A stretch of DNA of 10,922 nt from Fidelibacterota bacterium (GCA_021735285.1 JAIPHI010000094.1:1-10922), one strand, 5' to 3'. Counted from the first letter of the stretch, positions 1-8,004 are shown. Program-made: numbers and translations. The notes: generated from the sequence alone by a model not told the origin.

Positions 1-376
1 CCTGTTTGGATATAGTCTTTCTGACAAGACTGAGAAAATTGTATATATTATTTGGCCTATTCTAGATATTAGATAGATTATAAAAAAATTACTACAGAAC
101 CCCATCTAACAAATCATTTGAAAATAACTATAGTAGAAGTCAACCAATAGTTTTCCCAAAAAGTCTCATCAAAATGTAAATAATCATCTAACACCTAAAC
201 AAGAATCTGCAATTCAGTCCACCAGAATTGTGGTAGAATGGAAATTTCCATTCTGTTTTTCCACCCTGTTATAAGCAATTGAATAACTAACCAAATATCA
301 CATATTAAATTCTCAAATTACTATTTCTGCTGCTAACAAACAGATATACAGGATTGGTTCTAACTCATAAATATTA
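1..376. other. Gene-free stretch left of the broken cargo gene
   Basis: I see no convincing reading frame on either strand. The stretch is AT-rich and lies downstream of the stop codon of the minus-strand cargo gene that ends at 377. Its only clear structure is the perfect palindrome at 235-254, listed separately. No tRNA-like or rRNA-like sequence was noticed. Confidence 0.6.
235..260 (+). terminator. Perfect 20-bp palindrome followed by a T-run, possible intrinsic terminator
   Basis: Positions 235-254 read the same on both strands. As RNA they would form an 8-bp stem with an AATT loop. On the plus strand the palindrome is followed by G and five T's, the form of a Rho-independent terminator for a transcript arriving from the left. 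On the minus strand no T-run follows, so it would be a weaker end signal for the cargo gene that stops at 377. A protein-binding operator or an element end remains possible. Confidence 0.4.
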
Positions 377-2488
377 TTATTTTAGGACTATTAATTTCTT
401 TGTATTGCTATAGAGGCCAGCCTTTAACCTGTAAAGATAAACTCCACTGGCTAGATCCGCCGCATCAAAAATCACAGATTGATATCCCTTATCCTGGAAT
501 TGATCAACCAGAGTTTTAACTTTCCTACCATAAATATCGTAGACCGTCAAATATACATAATGGCGTTCAGGTAGTTCATAGGTAATAGTGGTGTTCGGGT
601 TGCATGGATTCGGATAATTCTGATGGAGGATGTAATCATCAACTAAACCCGGCTTATCTTGTTCTTCAATACCGGTTGCACCTCTCACATTAAGCGGGAT
701 GAAACCAATATTGTTATTCTCATGGATTTCGCTAACTGCGTCTTCCGGGTCAACTACTGCGTAAACTTTAACATTTTTTTCCAATCCCTTTGGTACCACC
801 CATTCCATTTCCACCTTTGCTTTGTTCTGAGAAGCGAGGGAGCCATCAGTGTACAAATCAACCTGTCCGTCGAGTCCTTCTATCGGGATTCCTTGATTTG
901 GCCGGATCACCCAAATAGAAACGGACCTTAATCGGATTATCAGTATTTTTGAGACTGAAATTGTGTACATAAGCCATAATGTAAGCTGTATCACCAGCGG
1001 AGAGAACCCGGGGAGACATGCGAAGACTTTTGCAAAATAGCTTTAAATTTTCCGTACCACCTATGCCTTTATAGGAATCAAGTCGCCAAGGCAGAAGAAG
1101 ACCGGGATCCGATTTGGATAAATAGTGCTTGTCCCAGAATGTTCCATATATAGAATCGCCTGAAGAGGAGGGATCAACTGCATAATCAATAACCATAGCT
1201 CCGTTTTGTCCCCAATACATATAAGCAGTTATTAAATAATCTGTATTGCCCAGGCTCTTATCTGTTTCTGCAACTTCCACTTCGATTACTACCTGGTCTG
1301 TTGCTGTACTGGTATGAGTGATGATCTCTTCCCTTGAATAGCTTCCGGATACACTTGCTTCAATTCCCCATCCAATGACAGAGGCCCCGACTTCCGTACC
1401 AATAGAGTTTGTCAATTGTTCTGCATCGATAGATTGATTGGTAAGGTCAAGAGTCCAGCTTCCTGAACTGGCAGTAGAAACGTATTTTCCTGTAAAATTG
1501 GTTATTAAATCAGGACCAACCCAATCTGCAATATCATCTTTCAGTGGATAGGAAAAAATATTGCCAACCTCGTGATTATTTAGCCAGTTGTGCGTATTAA
1601 CATTTTCGGAAGGAAACCATGCCGGATCTTTAGGATGCGTTATCTGAACAAGAACATTCCCTAAATGTTCTCCCATACCATGAAGCGGGTATCCCCAAAA
1701 ATCGTAATCAGTAACCGTAGCCAGGATCCAGTCATCTCCGGTTGATGACGTTACCTGACTGGCAGTGATTGTTTTAGTCTCAGAATGGGAGCCATAATAG
1801 CCTCTATCATATGCCGCTTTTATATATGACTTAACTTTTACCCCAAAGAAACTGAATTCACTGCTCAGTTCGGTTGATAAGCCCCAGTCATGTTTTAGCT
1901 CCGAAGAGAAGTAAGCTGTTTGACTCTGGGTCTCTGTATAGGTCACTTTGAATTCGCTTGATGCCGGACCATGGACATTACAGACATCATAGACCTGATT
2001 ATACAGATAATCAAAATGGGTTGGTGGCACGTTTAATTGGACTATCGGCTGATAAACACTTTCCTGGGTAATCCGGGTTGGGGAGCCAAGGCGTAAGGCA
2101 TCACCATCAAAATCGGCGGCTACACAATCCAGCCATAAGGCCTCGTTGAGGCTTTGCTCCCCGGATCCGGGGACATACGTTGAACTCTCAACAATATGTC
2201 CTTGATAATTCAAATCAAAAATACTTTGTGATGGGACCTGTTCGGAGGAGCTCCGCAGGCTGTCCCGGAGAGAAATTATTTCTACGGAATTTGCAAAAAA
2301 CGGATATCCCCCCGTGATAGGATCACGAAGCGGATCGTGTTTGGCTTCAGTTTTTGCTGGTATTTTTAATGGCAGAAAAAAAACAAAAAGAGATAAAGAA
2401 GAATTGGTTTATTTTTTACTTTCCAGCCGACAGCAAGATAATAGAAAGGAGTATAAACAAATCTAAAAATGTTATATATAAATTTCAT
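377..2488 (-). pseudogene. T9SS-secreted surface protein with CARDB-like module, split by two frameshifts
   Basis: The start is ATG at 2488-2486, with AGGGGAGG four bases upstream. This reading enters a hydrophobic signal region, then hits TAA just after a T8 run (2376-2383). Adding one base there restores a frame open to 860-858 that begins LPLKIPAKTEA. A second break near 895-908 needs one base removed and leads into the frame ending at 377. ATG and final stop are 2112 bases apart (704 codons), so the two indels compensate and the repaired product is about 703 residues. Visible parts: long signal peptide (1 to about 48), an FG-GAP-like ADFDGD stretch (about 120-130), a Ser/Thr-rich beta-like middle of unknown role, a CARDB-like module (about 490-605, with VDPEDAVSEIHENNN) and a T9SS sorting domain (about 624-703). 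The domain has NPCNP where NPFNP is usual. Base composition looks more GC-rich than neighbouring genes. Assembly error is an alternative to real decay. Confidence 0.8.
2376..2383 (-). other. T8 homopolymer in the signal-peptide codons, frameshift site
   Basis: Eight A's on the plus strand (eight T's in the coding sense) lie in the hydrophobic core of the signal peptide of the gene starting at 2488. With eight T's translation ends three codons later at TAA. With nine it continues into the long downstream frame. This is seen directly. Whether it reflects phase variation, transcriptional slippage, mutation or a base-calling error cannot be decided from one sequence. Confidence 0.7.
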
Positions 2489-3387
2489 GGATCCTCCCCT
2501 GTTATAATTTTTTATTGAGTTATAAAAAGTCAGTTTTATTAAAATATTTTCACTTTGCCTGGCAGTGGACGTTCAGAGTCAGAATGTAGAAAAATTCGTT
2601 TAACATCTACCCTATGAATTTAATTTACACTGTCCCAGAAATTACAAAAAATGGTATAAAAGACCCTCAAGCTAATCCAATGACAAAGTTCTGGAGTGAA
2701 TTCATATGAAATTTCAGCTCACAAGTTGAGGTATTGATGAATTTTAATTTACTCAACAATTATATTATTTTTAAATACTTAATTCTCTACTGCGAATCCA
2801 CCATTATCTAATTAGTCATTAAACTCTGGTTTTATTTATCAATTTTTCTTTCAACCAAATTTTATTTTATATTCCTTATACTTAAATTAATTGCCTATCC
2901 GCCCTAAAGACCAGATGATAAATTATACAAACTCCAAAACTGAAGATGGACACTAATCAATGGATATGCAATTGATCAGAATAAATACTCAACAGGTTGA
3001 TTAATTGGTCATTTCGGTTTTGGTCCCATTTTTAGAGATCAACTTACAATCATATTTAACCGCTTCTCCCTCATCATCCACCTGGAGATAAAAATTACGC
3101 CACAAAGCGAATAAAAATGGTAATAAGGGGTTGATTTTGGTAGATTTAATCTGTGACAATCACTCTGGAGAAGTGCGGAATATTTTTTGGGTTTTTTAGG
3201 GGATTGAAGTTTATTTTTTGGCAAATCGCCCCAGATCAAAGTTCTTCACCTCCAAATAAAATTTCACAGAATTAAAAATATTCCCTTTATACTTTAGATT
3301 ATTAGGAAATTGATTTGATTCTTATGTTTTTACGTGTTAGTTAAATAAAAATATTTGACACTACTTGGAAAATAAAAAGGAGCCTTT
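2489..3387. other. Divergent intergenic gap with possible repeat-derived sequence
   Basis: The gap separates two divergently transcribed T9SS cargo genes and should hold both promoters, but I find no strong sigma-70 boxes. The left and middle parts (2489 to about 2990) show only short plus-strand frames without a ribosome site, such as 29 codons from 2618. The right part has two overlapping minus-strand frames: 3239-3039 (66 codons) and 3159-3001 (52 codons from TTG, no clear ribosome site). The latter's text looks protein-like (RNFYLQVDDEGEAVKYDCKL), but neither frame can be called a gene. Positions 3189-3236 resemble 10839-10886. Confidence 0.5.
3189..3236. repeat. Dispersed 48-bp repeat, copy 1
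   Basis: Aligned without gaps against 10839-10886, I count 34 of 48 identical bases by eye. Shared blocks include GGGTT, ATTGAAG, TTTTT and GGCAAA. The left edge continues a run with roughly 10-base spacing of T-rich and GG-rich blocks, as in the other copy. Both copies lie between genes. Confidence 0.4.
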
Positions 3388-3909
3388 ATGAAAAAGATAA
3401 TAATTTTTATATTTACAATCTATATTTCGGTTTATGGACAGACCAGCGAGAATTATACTGTTGAAACTGCTGCCTTCACAGTATGTGGCAATACTTCCAC
3501 ATCAGAAGATTATGTGCTTATCGATGCTATTGGACAACCGAGTCCATTGGGAACCTTCGCCAGTGAAAATTATTTTATTGAGTCCGGATTATTTAATGCC
3601 CAGGAATCATCCACAAAAATTGTCGATGAGGAATTACCAATCCCGGCAAAATTTCATCTTGAAAATAATTATCCTAATCCTTTTAATCCAACGACTACGA
3701 TTGAATACAGCATTTCAAAAGATTCTGATGTGACAATATCAATATACGATCTTAATGGCAAATTAATTCAAACCCTGGTTGACAATAACAAAACTGCCGG
3801 ATTTCACAAAACTATCTGGAACGCCGCAAATACCTCATCGGGAGTTTATTTCTACAAAATTAAAGCCGGTGATTTTACTGCTGTTAAAAAATGTGTCCTG
3901 GTAAAATAA
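3388..3909 (+). CDS. Small secreted protein with T9SS type A sorting domain
   Basis: A 173-residue protein, starting at ATG with AAGGAG five bases upstream. Residues 1-18 form a signal peptide (Lys-Lys, hydrophobic core, likely cleavage near VYG/Q). Residues about 20-70 form a beta-like module with GNTSTSEDY and IGQPSPLGT, resembling the GNYxL/IGQP/GGF unit seen in many secreted proteins of environmental bacteria. A short linker leads to a T9SS type A sorting domain from about residue 93 to the end, with NYPNPFNPTTTIEY and SGVYFYKIKAG. The role inferred from the family is export across the outer membrane by T9SS, with removal or modification of the C-terminal domain. The mature cargo is very short, with no catalytic motif. 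Its sorting domain matches that of the protein at 8620-10689 at 53 of 81 positions, and both end in a KKC-type tail. It faces the permease operon tail-to-tail. Confidence 0.85.
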   Translation: MKKIIIFIFTIYISVYGQTSENYTVETAAFTVCGNTSTSEDYVLIDAIGQPSPLGTFASENYFIESGLFNAQESSTKIVDEELPIPAKFHLENNYPNPFNPTTTIEYSISKDSDVTISIYDLNGKLIQTLVDNNKTAGFHKTIWNAANTSSGVYFYKIKAGDFTAVKKCVLVK

Positions 3910-4050
3910 TACATTCAAATTTTTATCACCACAAACCTATCTCTATTGTAACACCTTTTCCATGGATATAGGGAGAGATACGTAACCAATATCTTTATTT
4001 ACTAAGCTTACAAATATGATATATCAATTAATTTCACAAATGGTTACTAT

Positions 4051-5328
4051 CTATGCCTCAAGTTCCCTGAATAATTGAGAAGTTTCTCTTTTCATTATTC
4101 CGATACCTGCTATTGCTTTACCCAGAAAGGTAGCCAATAATCCCGGAACAAATCCGATAAAATAGGCACCTTTAGTAACTTTTGCTCTTAGAACCGGTGA
4201 CATCAGGATAGTGCTTTCTCTTGTCATACCCGATATATCAATCCCGGTTTCCTGCATATAGTAGGATCCACCAAGACCTATGATTATCCCAATTATCGAT
4301 CCAATTAATCCAATTGCCAGCGATTCAACTAACATTTCTTTGTAAACTCTGGCTTTCGATTCACCAATTGCAATCCTGACACCAATTTCTCCATAACGCC
4401 TGATTCCAGAAATAAGTCCTGAATTCCACAGAACCAAAGATATAACAAAAAGAAAAATGCCTATGATTATATACAGCTCCATTTTTGATATTCGTAATAA
4501 TTCTCCCAAATCATTTTGATCTTCAAGAGTCAACATCAGAGGAGAATATTTATTTTCAGGTTTGGAATATTTTTGATTAAAACTCGTTTTAAGCTGTTGT
4601 GCTTTTTGAGAACGGTAAAGTCCACTTTCAAAATAACCAACAATCTCCCCGGTAGCATTTTCCATATTTAAGGCATCTCTGATATCCCTAATATCGGCTA
4701 TAATGGTATTTCTATCAAGAAACGGGACTCCAAATTTTACTGTTCCTGCAATTCTAAAATTATAAATTGTCATACCTCCTTGTGCAGAAGAACTAATTAA
4801 AGTTGCTACATGACCTATTTTTGTATCTAAATTTGTGGCTATGGAGTTTGGAATTAAAATTTCATCTCTTTCCCGGGGAATGTGACCTTTACGAAGAGCC
4901 TTATCCAGATTAAATCGTTTATTCTCCTTAGATTGCTTTCCTAATAAATCCAAAGCAATACCATTAACTGTGGTTTGGGCTTTGGTTTCACCTTCTTTAT
5001 CAGGAATATCCAGCAATCCGGCAAATTTTGTGCGGGGCGTCCAATCTATCTCAGGATGCATATTTTCCAGAGATTTTAGTAATGAATCTGTATTGGTCAA
5101 AGCCAGATCATTTGGTATTTGATCTGATAATTCTTGATAGGCTCTGGTCACCACTTTAAGATGGCCGGTGTCATATATTGCATTTGTTCTGGTCATATCA
5201 TCGATAAATCCTAAAATATAAGTATACATAATTACCGAGATTGCTACACCAGTACTCACAATGATTATCGGAAACAGGCTGCGATGTTTATCCCTTAATA
5301 CGCCTTTTAATAGAAATTTTAACATCAT
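4051..5328 (-). CDS. ABC transporter permease, MacB/LolC/FtsX family (second of pair)
   Basis: A 425-residue inner-membrane permease of the FtsX superfamily. Layout: membrane segment at about 18-42, a large periplasmic domain to about 280, then three membrane segments at about 283-308, 337-358 and 387-411. The cytoplasmic stretch RRYGEIGVRIAIGESKARV (about 310-330) is the classic coupling region that contacts the ATPase, and the tail MKRETSQLFRELEA is cytoplasmic. Such proteins use ATP from a partner to drive mechanical transfer or extraction of envelope substrates such as lipoproteins, lipids or peptides; the substrate here is unknown. The start overlaps the previous gene as ATGA. GGGAGG lies only two bases before the ATG at 5328 but five before a second ATG at 5325, so 5325 may be the true start. 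No MacB, LolD or FtsE ATPase gene follows. Confidence 0.88.
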   Translation of the reverse strand: MMLKFLLKGVLRDKHRSLFPIIIVSTGVAISVIMYTYILGFIDDMTRTNAIYDTGHLKVVTRAYQELSDQIPNDLALTNTDSLLKSLENMHPEIDWTPRTKFAGLLDIPDKEGETKAQTTVNGIALDLLGKQSKENKRFNLDKALRKGHIPRERDEILIPNSIATNLDTKIGHVATLISSSAQGGMTIYNFRIAGTVKFGVPFLDRNTIIADIRDIRDALNMENATGEIVGYFESGLYRSQKAQQLKTSFNQKYSKPENKYSPLMLTLEDQNDLGELLRISKMELYIIIGIFLFVISLVLWNSGLISGIRRYGEIGVRIAIGESKARVYKEMLVESLAIGLIGSIIGIIIGLGGSYYMQETGIDISGMTRESTILMSPVLRAKVTKGAYFIGFVPGLLATFLGKAIAGIGIMKRETSQLFRELEA

Positions 5329-6497
5329 TGCCTCCCAGCCAGTACTTTTTGAGGTTCTATATCTGATATTCTGCGGGTGGGAAAATAACTAACAATCGTC
5401 ACAGAAATCAATAATAGTAGAGAAGATCCGACAATGATTCTCCAGCCATAAATTGGATACAGAGTCGTTGAGATTGCCATTCCAAAATCACTGGTACTCT
5501 CCGGTAATTTTATACCACTTTTTGCTGTCCAGATAAGTAAGGGAGTTGCATATATTGCCCCTAAAATTAAAGCAAGAAAGGCCTGCATAGCTCCTTCCAA
5601 TGTAAAAAGTTTAATAACCTTTTTTCTTTCCATACCCAGAGCCATCAACATACCAATCTCTTTTTTTCTGTGAAATATAGAAAGTACCTGGGTATCAAAT
5701 ACAGCCAGGAGGGCCATAAATAAAAGAAGTAGATACATAAAAGCATAGGACACAAACTGGGTCTGTTTCATTTTCTGTATATCTCTTAATAAAAATTTCA
5801 GGGATTTAAATTCCCATTCTCCTGCATTTTTGAATTCAGGTTGATATCCCTTTTCCATAACCACAATTGTTGCATGGTCCTTTGTATCCATCATTTCCTG
5901 CATCTTTTTATAAGGGAGCCAGAGCTGGCCCTGATCAACAGAAGGTACCGGGATATGCATAATATGGACTATCTGTATATCAGCTGCGTCAAAAGTGCCA
6001 CTTTCATCCCGCCATCTTAAAGTAACAATATCATTCTTTTTTAATCGTGAGTTATCTGCCATTTGACTGCCAATTATTGCCGGTATAAAATCAGTTTTTG
6101 ATTTTAATTTTGCCATTGGCATATCCAGAAAATTTTGCTCCGGATCCACTCCTTTGATGAGAACGTTTTTAATTCTGCCATGAGGATATAATGCGCCCTG
6201 GTTAATCAGAATAGGGTCAGCCCTATCTTTTTGTATTAATTTTTTTAATTTATCCGCAGGCTTAGCATGACTGTTTTTAATACTTAAAGGATCATAGGGA
6301 TCATAATTTTTATGCCAGTATTGTCCTCCTCCATAGATGGTATTCTTCATATTATTGATTGTAGAATGATTCATCCCTTGAATAATACCATTTAATGCAA
6401 TCATGGATATAAAAACAATAGAAAGGACAATTGCATTCAACCAGGTTCTTAAACCCGCACCGATTATATTTTTAAAAGCAAGCTTCAGGTTAATCAT
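5325..6497 (-). CDS. ABC transporter permease, MacB/LolC/FtsX family (first of pair)
   Basis: I place the start at ATG 6497-6495, giving 390 residues, because AGGAGG ends four bases upstream. The frame extends to an ATG at 6524, but there that Shine-Dalgarno sequence would itself be translated (as RGG). Layout: membrane segment at about 18-41, periplasmic domain of about 200 residues, then membrane segments at about 248-270, 303-322 and 352-372. Between the second and third is the coupling sequence RKKEIGMLMALGMERKKVI, diagnostic of FtsX-type permeases. The tail YFPTRRISDIEPQKVLAGR is the usual cytoplasmic end. It is cotranscribed and translationally coupled with the second permease, and the two very likely form a heterodimer. 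The ATP-binding subunit and any outer-membrane or periplasmic partner are absent from the window. Confidence 0.88.
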   Translation of the reverse strand: MINLKLAFKNIIGAGLRTWLNAIVLSIVFISMIALNGIIQGMNHSTINNMKNTIYGGGQYWHKNYDPYDPLSIKNSHAKPADKLKKLIQKDRADPILINQGALYPHGRIKNVLIKGVDPEQNFLDMPMAKLKSKTDFIPAIIGSQMADNSRLKKNDIVTLRWRDESGTFDAADIQIVHIMHIPVPSVDQGQLWLPYKKMQEMMDTKDHATIVVMEKGYQPEFKNAGEWEFKSLKFLLRDIQKMKQTQFVSYAFMYLLLLFMALLAVFDTQVLSIFHRKKEIGMLMALGMERKKVIKLFTLEGAMQAFLALILGAIYATPLLIWTAKSGIKLPESTSDFGMAISTTLYPIYGWRIIVGSSLLLLISVTIVSYFPTRRISDIEPQKVLAGRQ

Positions 6498-6501
6498 GGT
6501 T

Positions 6502-6507
6502 CCTCCT
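6502..6507 (-). promoter_or_regulatory. Ribosome binding site that decides the permease start
   Basis: AGGAGG on the minus strand, four bases before the ATG at 6497. It lies inside the longer frame that begins at 6524 and therefore argues for the shorter protein. Confidence 0.7.
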
Positions 6508-6598
6508 CTAAAAGAATTACTCATTCCTTCATAAAACTTTTGCCCTTTCTTTTATCAATATAAACCCGACATTTTTCTATATAGTTTCCTGCTAATTT

Positions 6599-6628
6599 TT
6601 TATAGATCCCTTCAATTTAAGGAAACAA
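6599..6628 (-). promoter_or_regulatory. Possible promoter of the permease operon
   Basis: On the minus strand TTGTTT (6628-6623) is followed after 18 bases by TATAAA (6604-6599), about 100 bases before the start codon at 6497. The match to sigma-70 boxes is partial and the surrounding DNA is very AT-rich, so chance is likely. If the organism uses the Bacteroidota-type promoter code, these boxes would not apply. Confidence 0.2.
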
Positions 6629-6740
6629 ATTATTTAATTTGAAAAATAATTTAACTTTTTATGATTAAATGTAAAGCTGCTATATTTTGTAGGTCATTTA
6701 GATAGACTAAGTTTAATTATTAAGTTAAAGAGAATAAAAA

Positions 6741-7074
6741 ATGGAGTGATCTGATAAGTTACAAAAGAGAATAAAGTATAGAAAAGAATTTAAAGCTGAA
6801 GATGTCCGTTTAGTTCTGGATGATGACGTAACTATCAAACCGGTTGCTGAAGATCTGAGTGTTAATTACATACTCTTTGCAGATAGAAACGAGAATACCT
6901 GGAAAATGAGGCAAAAGGATTTCCAGGTAATGGTAATAAATATATTGAAGATGAAGAGCTTGAGAAATTGAAATCCTTTTTATATCAATATAATTAGCTT
7001 ATAATCCTCTTAAGAAATTTATACTGGCACCGATATCCGCTCTCCAATCAAATCGGACTATACAGACTTCATAA
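6741..7074 (+). pseudogene. IS3 OrfA remnant (helix-turn-helix transposase subunit)
   Basis: An ATG at 6741 is followed by an in-frame TGA at codon 3. The same frame then reads KRIKYRKEFKAEDVRLVL, the start of the Transposase_8 helix-turn-helix domain of IS3 OrfA proteins (usual form RRKYSKEFKLEAVRLVLE). The text VAEDLSVN corresponds to the recognition-helix region. Near 6925 the frame changes: the second frame gives GNGNKYIEDEELEKLKS, the usual segment before the OrfA leucine zipper. After a TAG at 6995 it gives NPLKKFILAPIS, resembling the conserved DILKKALAIFS end, and stops at 7072-7074. OrfA normally binds the element ends and supplies the first part of the transposase; this copy cannot be functional. 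Confidence 0.7.
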
Positions 7075-7199
7075 AACAAATGAGACAGAATCACCACTAC
7101 CGAATAACACTCAATATTGGGCTATTGAGTATTCGGGTTTTTTATAATTGGCTATTTGAGCCTGATAAGATCAGATCGACGCCTTTTGAGATTAGGTAA
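7020..7199 (+). pseudogene. IS3 OrfB N-terminal remnant
   Basis: This frame is open from just after a TAA at 7011 to a TAA at 7197-7199. The text DFIKQMRQNHHYRI followed by LLSIRVFYNWLFEPDKIRS matches the pattern at the start of IS3 OrfB (FIKEHR...MCRVLGVSRSGYYDWLxRPPSxR), with the SRSGYY core changed to SIRVFY. It overlaps the OrfA remnant in another frame, as OrfB does in intact IS3 elements. The helical segment after this point and the DDE integrase core are missing. Confidence 0.6.
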
Positions 7200-7361
7200 T
7201 TAGCTACTCCTAAGAAAAAGCCCGGATACTTTAGTGATTCTGAAGTGAAGTAGATACAAGATACCCTTGATTATAAGAAAGTTAAGTATTACAAAATAGC
7301 TGAGGATTGGGACCAATATAGAGATGATATATTTATAAAAAGGTCAAGGCAGGGCCTGTAA
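7200..7361 (+). pseudogene. Unidentified decayed reading frame
   Basis: Immediately after the OrfB-remnant stop the same frame continues as ATPKKKPGYFSDSEVK, then TAG at 7251, then a segment ending YYKIAEDWDQYRDDIFIKR and TAA at 7359-7361. The text looks like real protein, with charged and aromatic residues and little low complexity, but it does not match the part of IS3 OrfB expected here. It is more likely the tail of another lost gene joined by a deletion. I do not recognise the family, and coincidence cannot be excluded. Confidence 0.3.
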
Positions 7362-7539
7362 ATTTAGGACTCTATAATAAAAAAATGGAGATGAGCGTAC
7401 TTTTCATTGTCTAAGGCATAACTCCCCCCTATGGAAATACTAGATATATATATCATGTTAAAGTGCTCGTTGGCCATAGATACAGATTATTTTGACCAAT
7501 ACAGCAAAGAAACATCCGGCAACCTCAAGTAAAAATGTA

Positions 7540-7661
7540 GAGGAGGGAAAAGATGCTATTCCCTCCTCAAAACTGGGCTAACCCTGTTCCGAGCTAAAAA
7601 GAAGATAAGGGGGTAACACGGCAAACCCGAAACAGGTGCAGGCATTTTTTGAAATGCCTTT
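7540..7661 (+). ncRNA. Hairpin-rich segment, possible structured RNA or terminator pair
   Basis: Three nested or neighbouring helices can be drawn. A perfect 10-bp stem pairs 7540-7549 with 7559-7568 over a nine-base loop. CCTGTT (7583-7588) pairs with AACAGG (7631-7636), enclosing a GGGT/ACCC hairpin (7611-7614 with 7625-7628). A perfect 8-bp stem pairs 7640-7647 with 7652-7659 and is followed by TT only. The segment is locally richer in GC than its surroundings. It fits none of the riboswitch or RNA classes I can recall, and no gene follows closely. It could equally be a relic of a mobile element. Confidence 0.25.
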
Positions 7662-8004
7662 AAGTGTAATAAATTTATATGATTTTTAAAAGATTGTTTT
7701 TGAAATATCCTGCCTAATATGTTTAAAAGAAGTAAGCCTATTAGAGTATAGAGCTTTTTTGAAGAGGTCAGTAGTCAAGCGGCAAGTTTTTATCCGGATT
7801 AATTTTATATATCCTGAATGTTTATAGAATTAATATTAAAAAGGTGAGATCCTACTAATAATACATAAAACATTATAAAAATCGCTAAAGAAATTATCAT
7901 ACCTGCCGATATTAATTTATGATAGATAATTGAGAACCGCATGACTGGTATGGCTAAATTGGTTATATATTTTATCCATACTCAACTATAATCATACAGC
8001 AAAT

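Larger units (their letters stand above)
6741..7199 (+). mobile_element. Decayed IS3-family insertion sequence
   Basis: The stretch shows the two-frame OrfA/OrfB layout of IS3-family elements. OrfA remnants run 6741-7074 and OrfB N-terminal remnants about 7020-7199, in overlapping frames as expected for a programmed frameshift fusion. Several stops and frame changes make it inactive. The DDE catalytic part of OrfB is not recognisable, so most of the right half is gone. I could not find matching terminal inverted repeats or a target duplication. It lies directly upstream of the permease operon and on the opposite strand. Confidence 0.65.

Noticed and set aside
659..931. 90-codon plus-strand reading frame
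   Set aside because: It is antisense to the well-supported T9SS cargo gene, and its protein text shows no recognisable composition or motif.
3355..3387. TTGACA at 3355-3360 as a -35 box for the gene at 3388
   Set aside because: The matching -10 position falls in the ribosome binding site and has no TATAAT-like sequence.
3434..3733. 99-codon plus-strand frame inside the small T9SS cargo gene
   Set aside because: It overlaps in another frame a gene with a clear signal peptide, ribosome site and sorting domain.
3936..3980. Possible bidirectional terminator between the converging genes at 3909 and 4051 (TATCTCT with AGAGATA, CCTAT with ATAGG)
   Set aside because: The two pairings compete, the loops are long, and no T-run follows on either strand.
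3982..4047. GTAACCA/TGGTTAC 7-bp inverted repeat flanking the same intergenic region
   Set aside because: Arms are about 50 bases apart in AT-rich DNA; chance is the simplest explanation.
7455..7532. 25-codon ATG frame ahead of the hairpin cluster
   Set aside because: No ribosome site and too short to support as a leader peptide or gene.
7583..7636. Match to a c-di-GMP (GEMM) riboswitch suggested by CACGGCAAACC
   Set aside because: The other conserved GEMM elements, including the CGCAAAGCC receptor segment, are missing and no GEMM-regulated gene follows.
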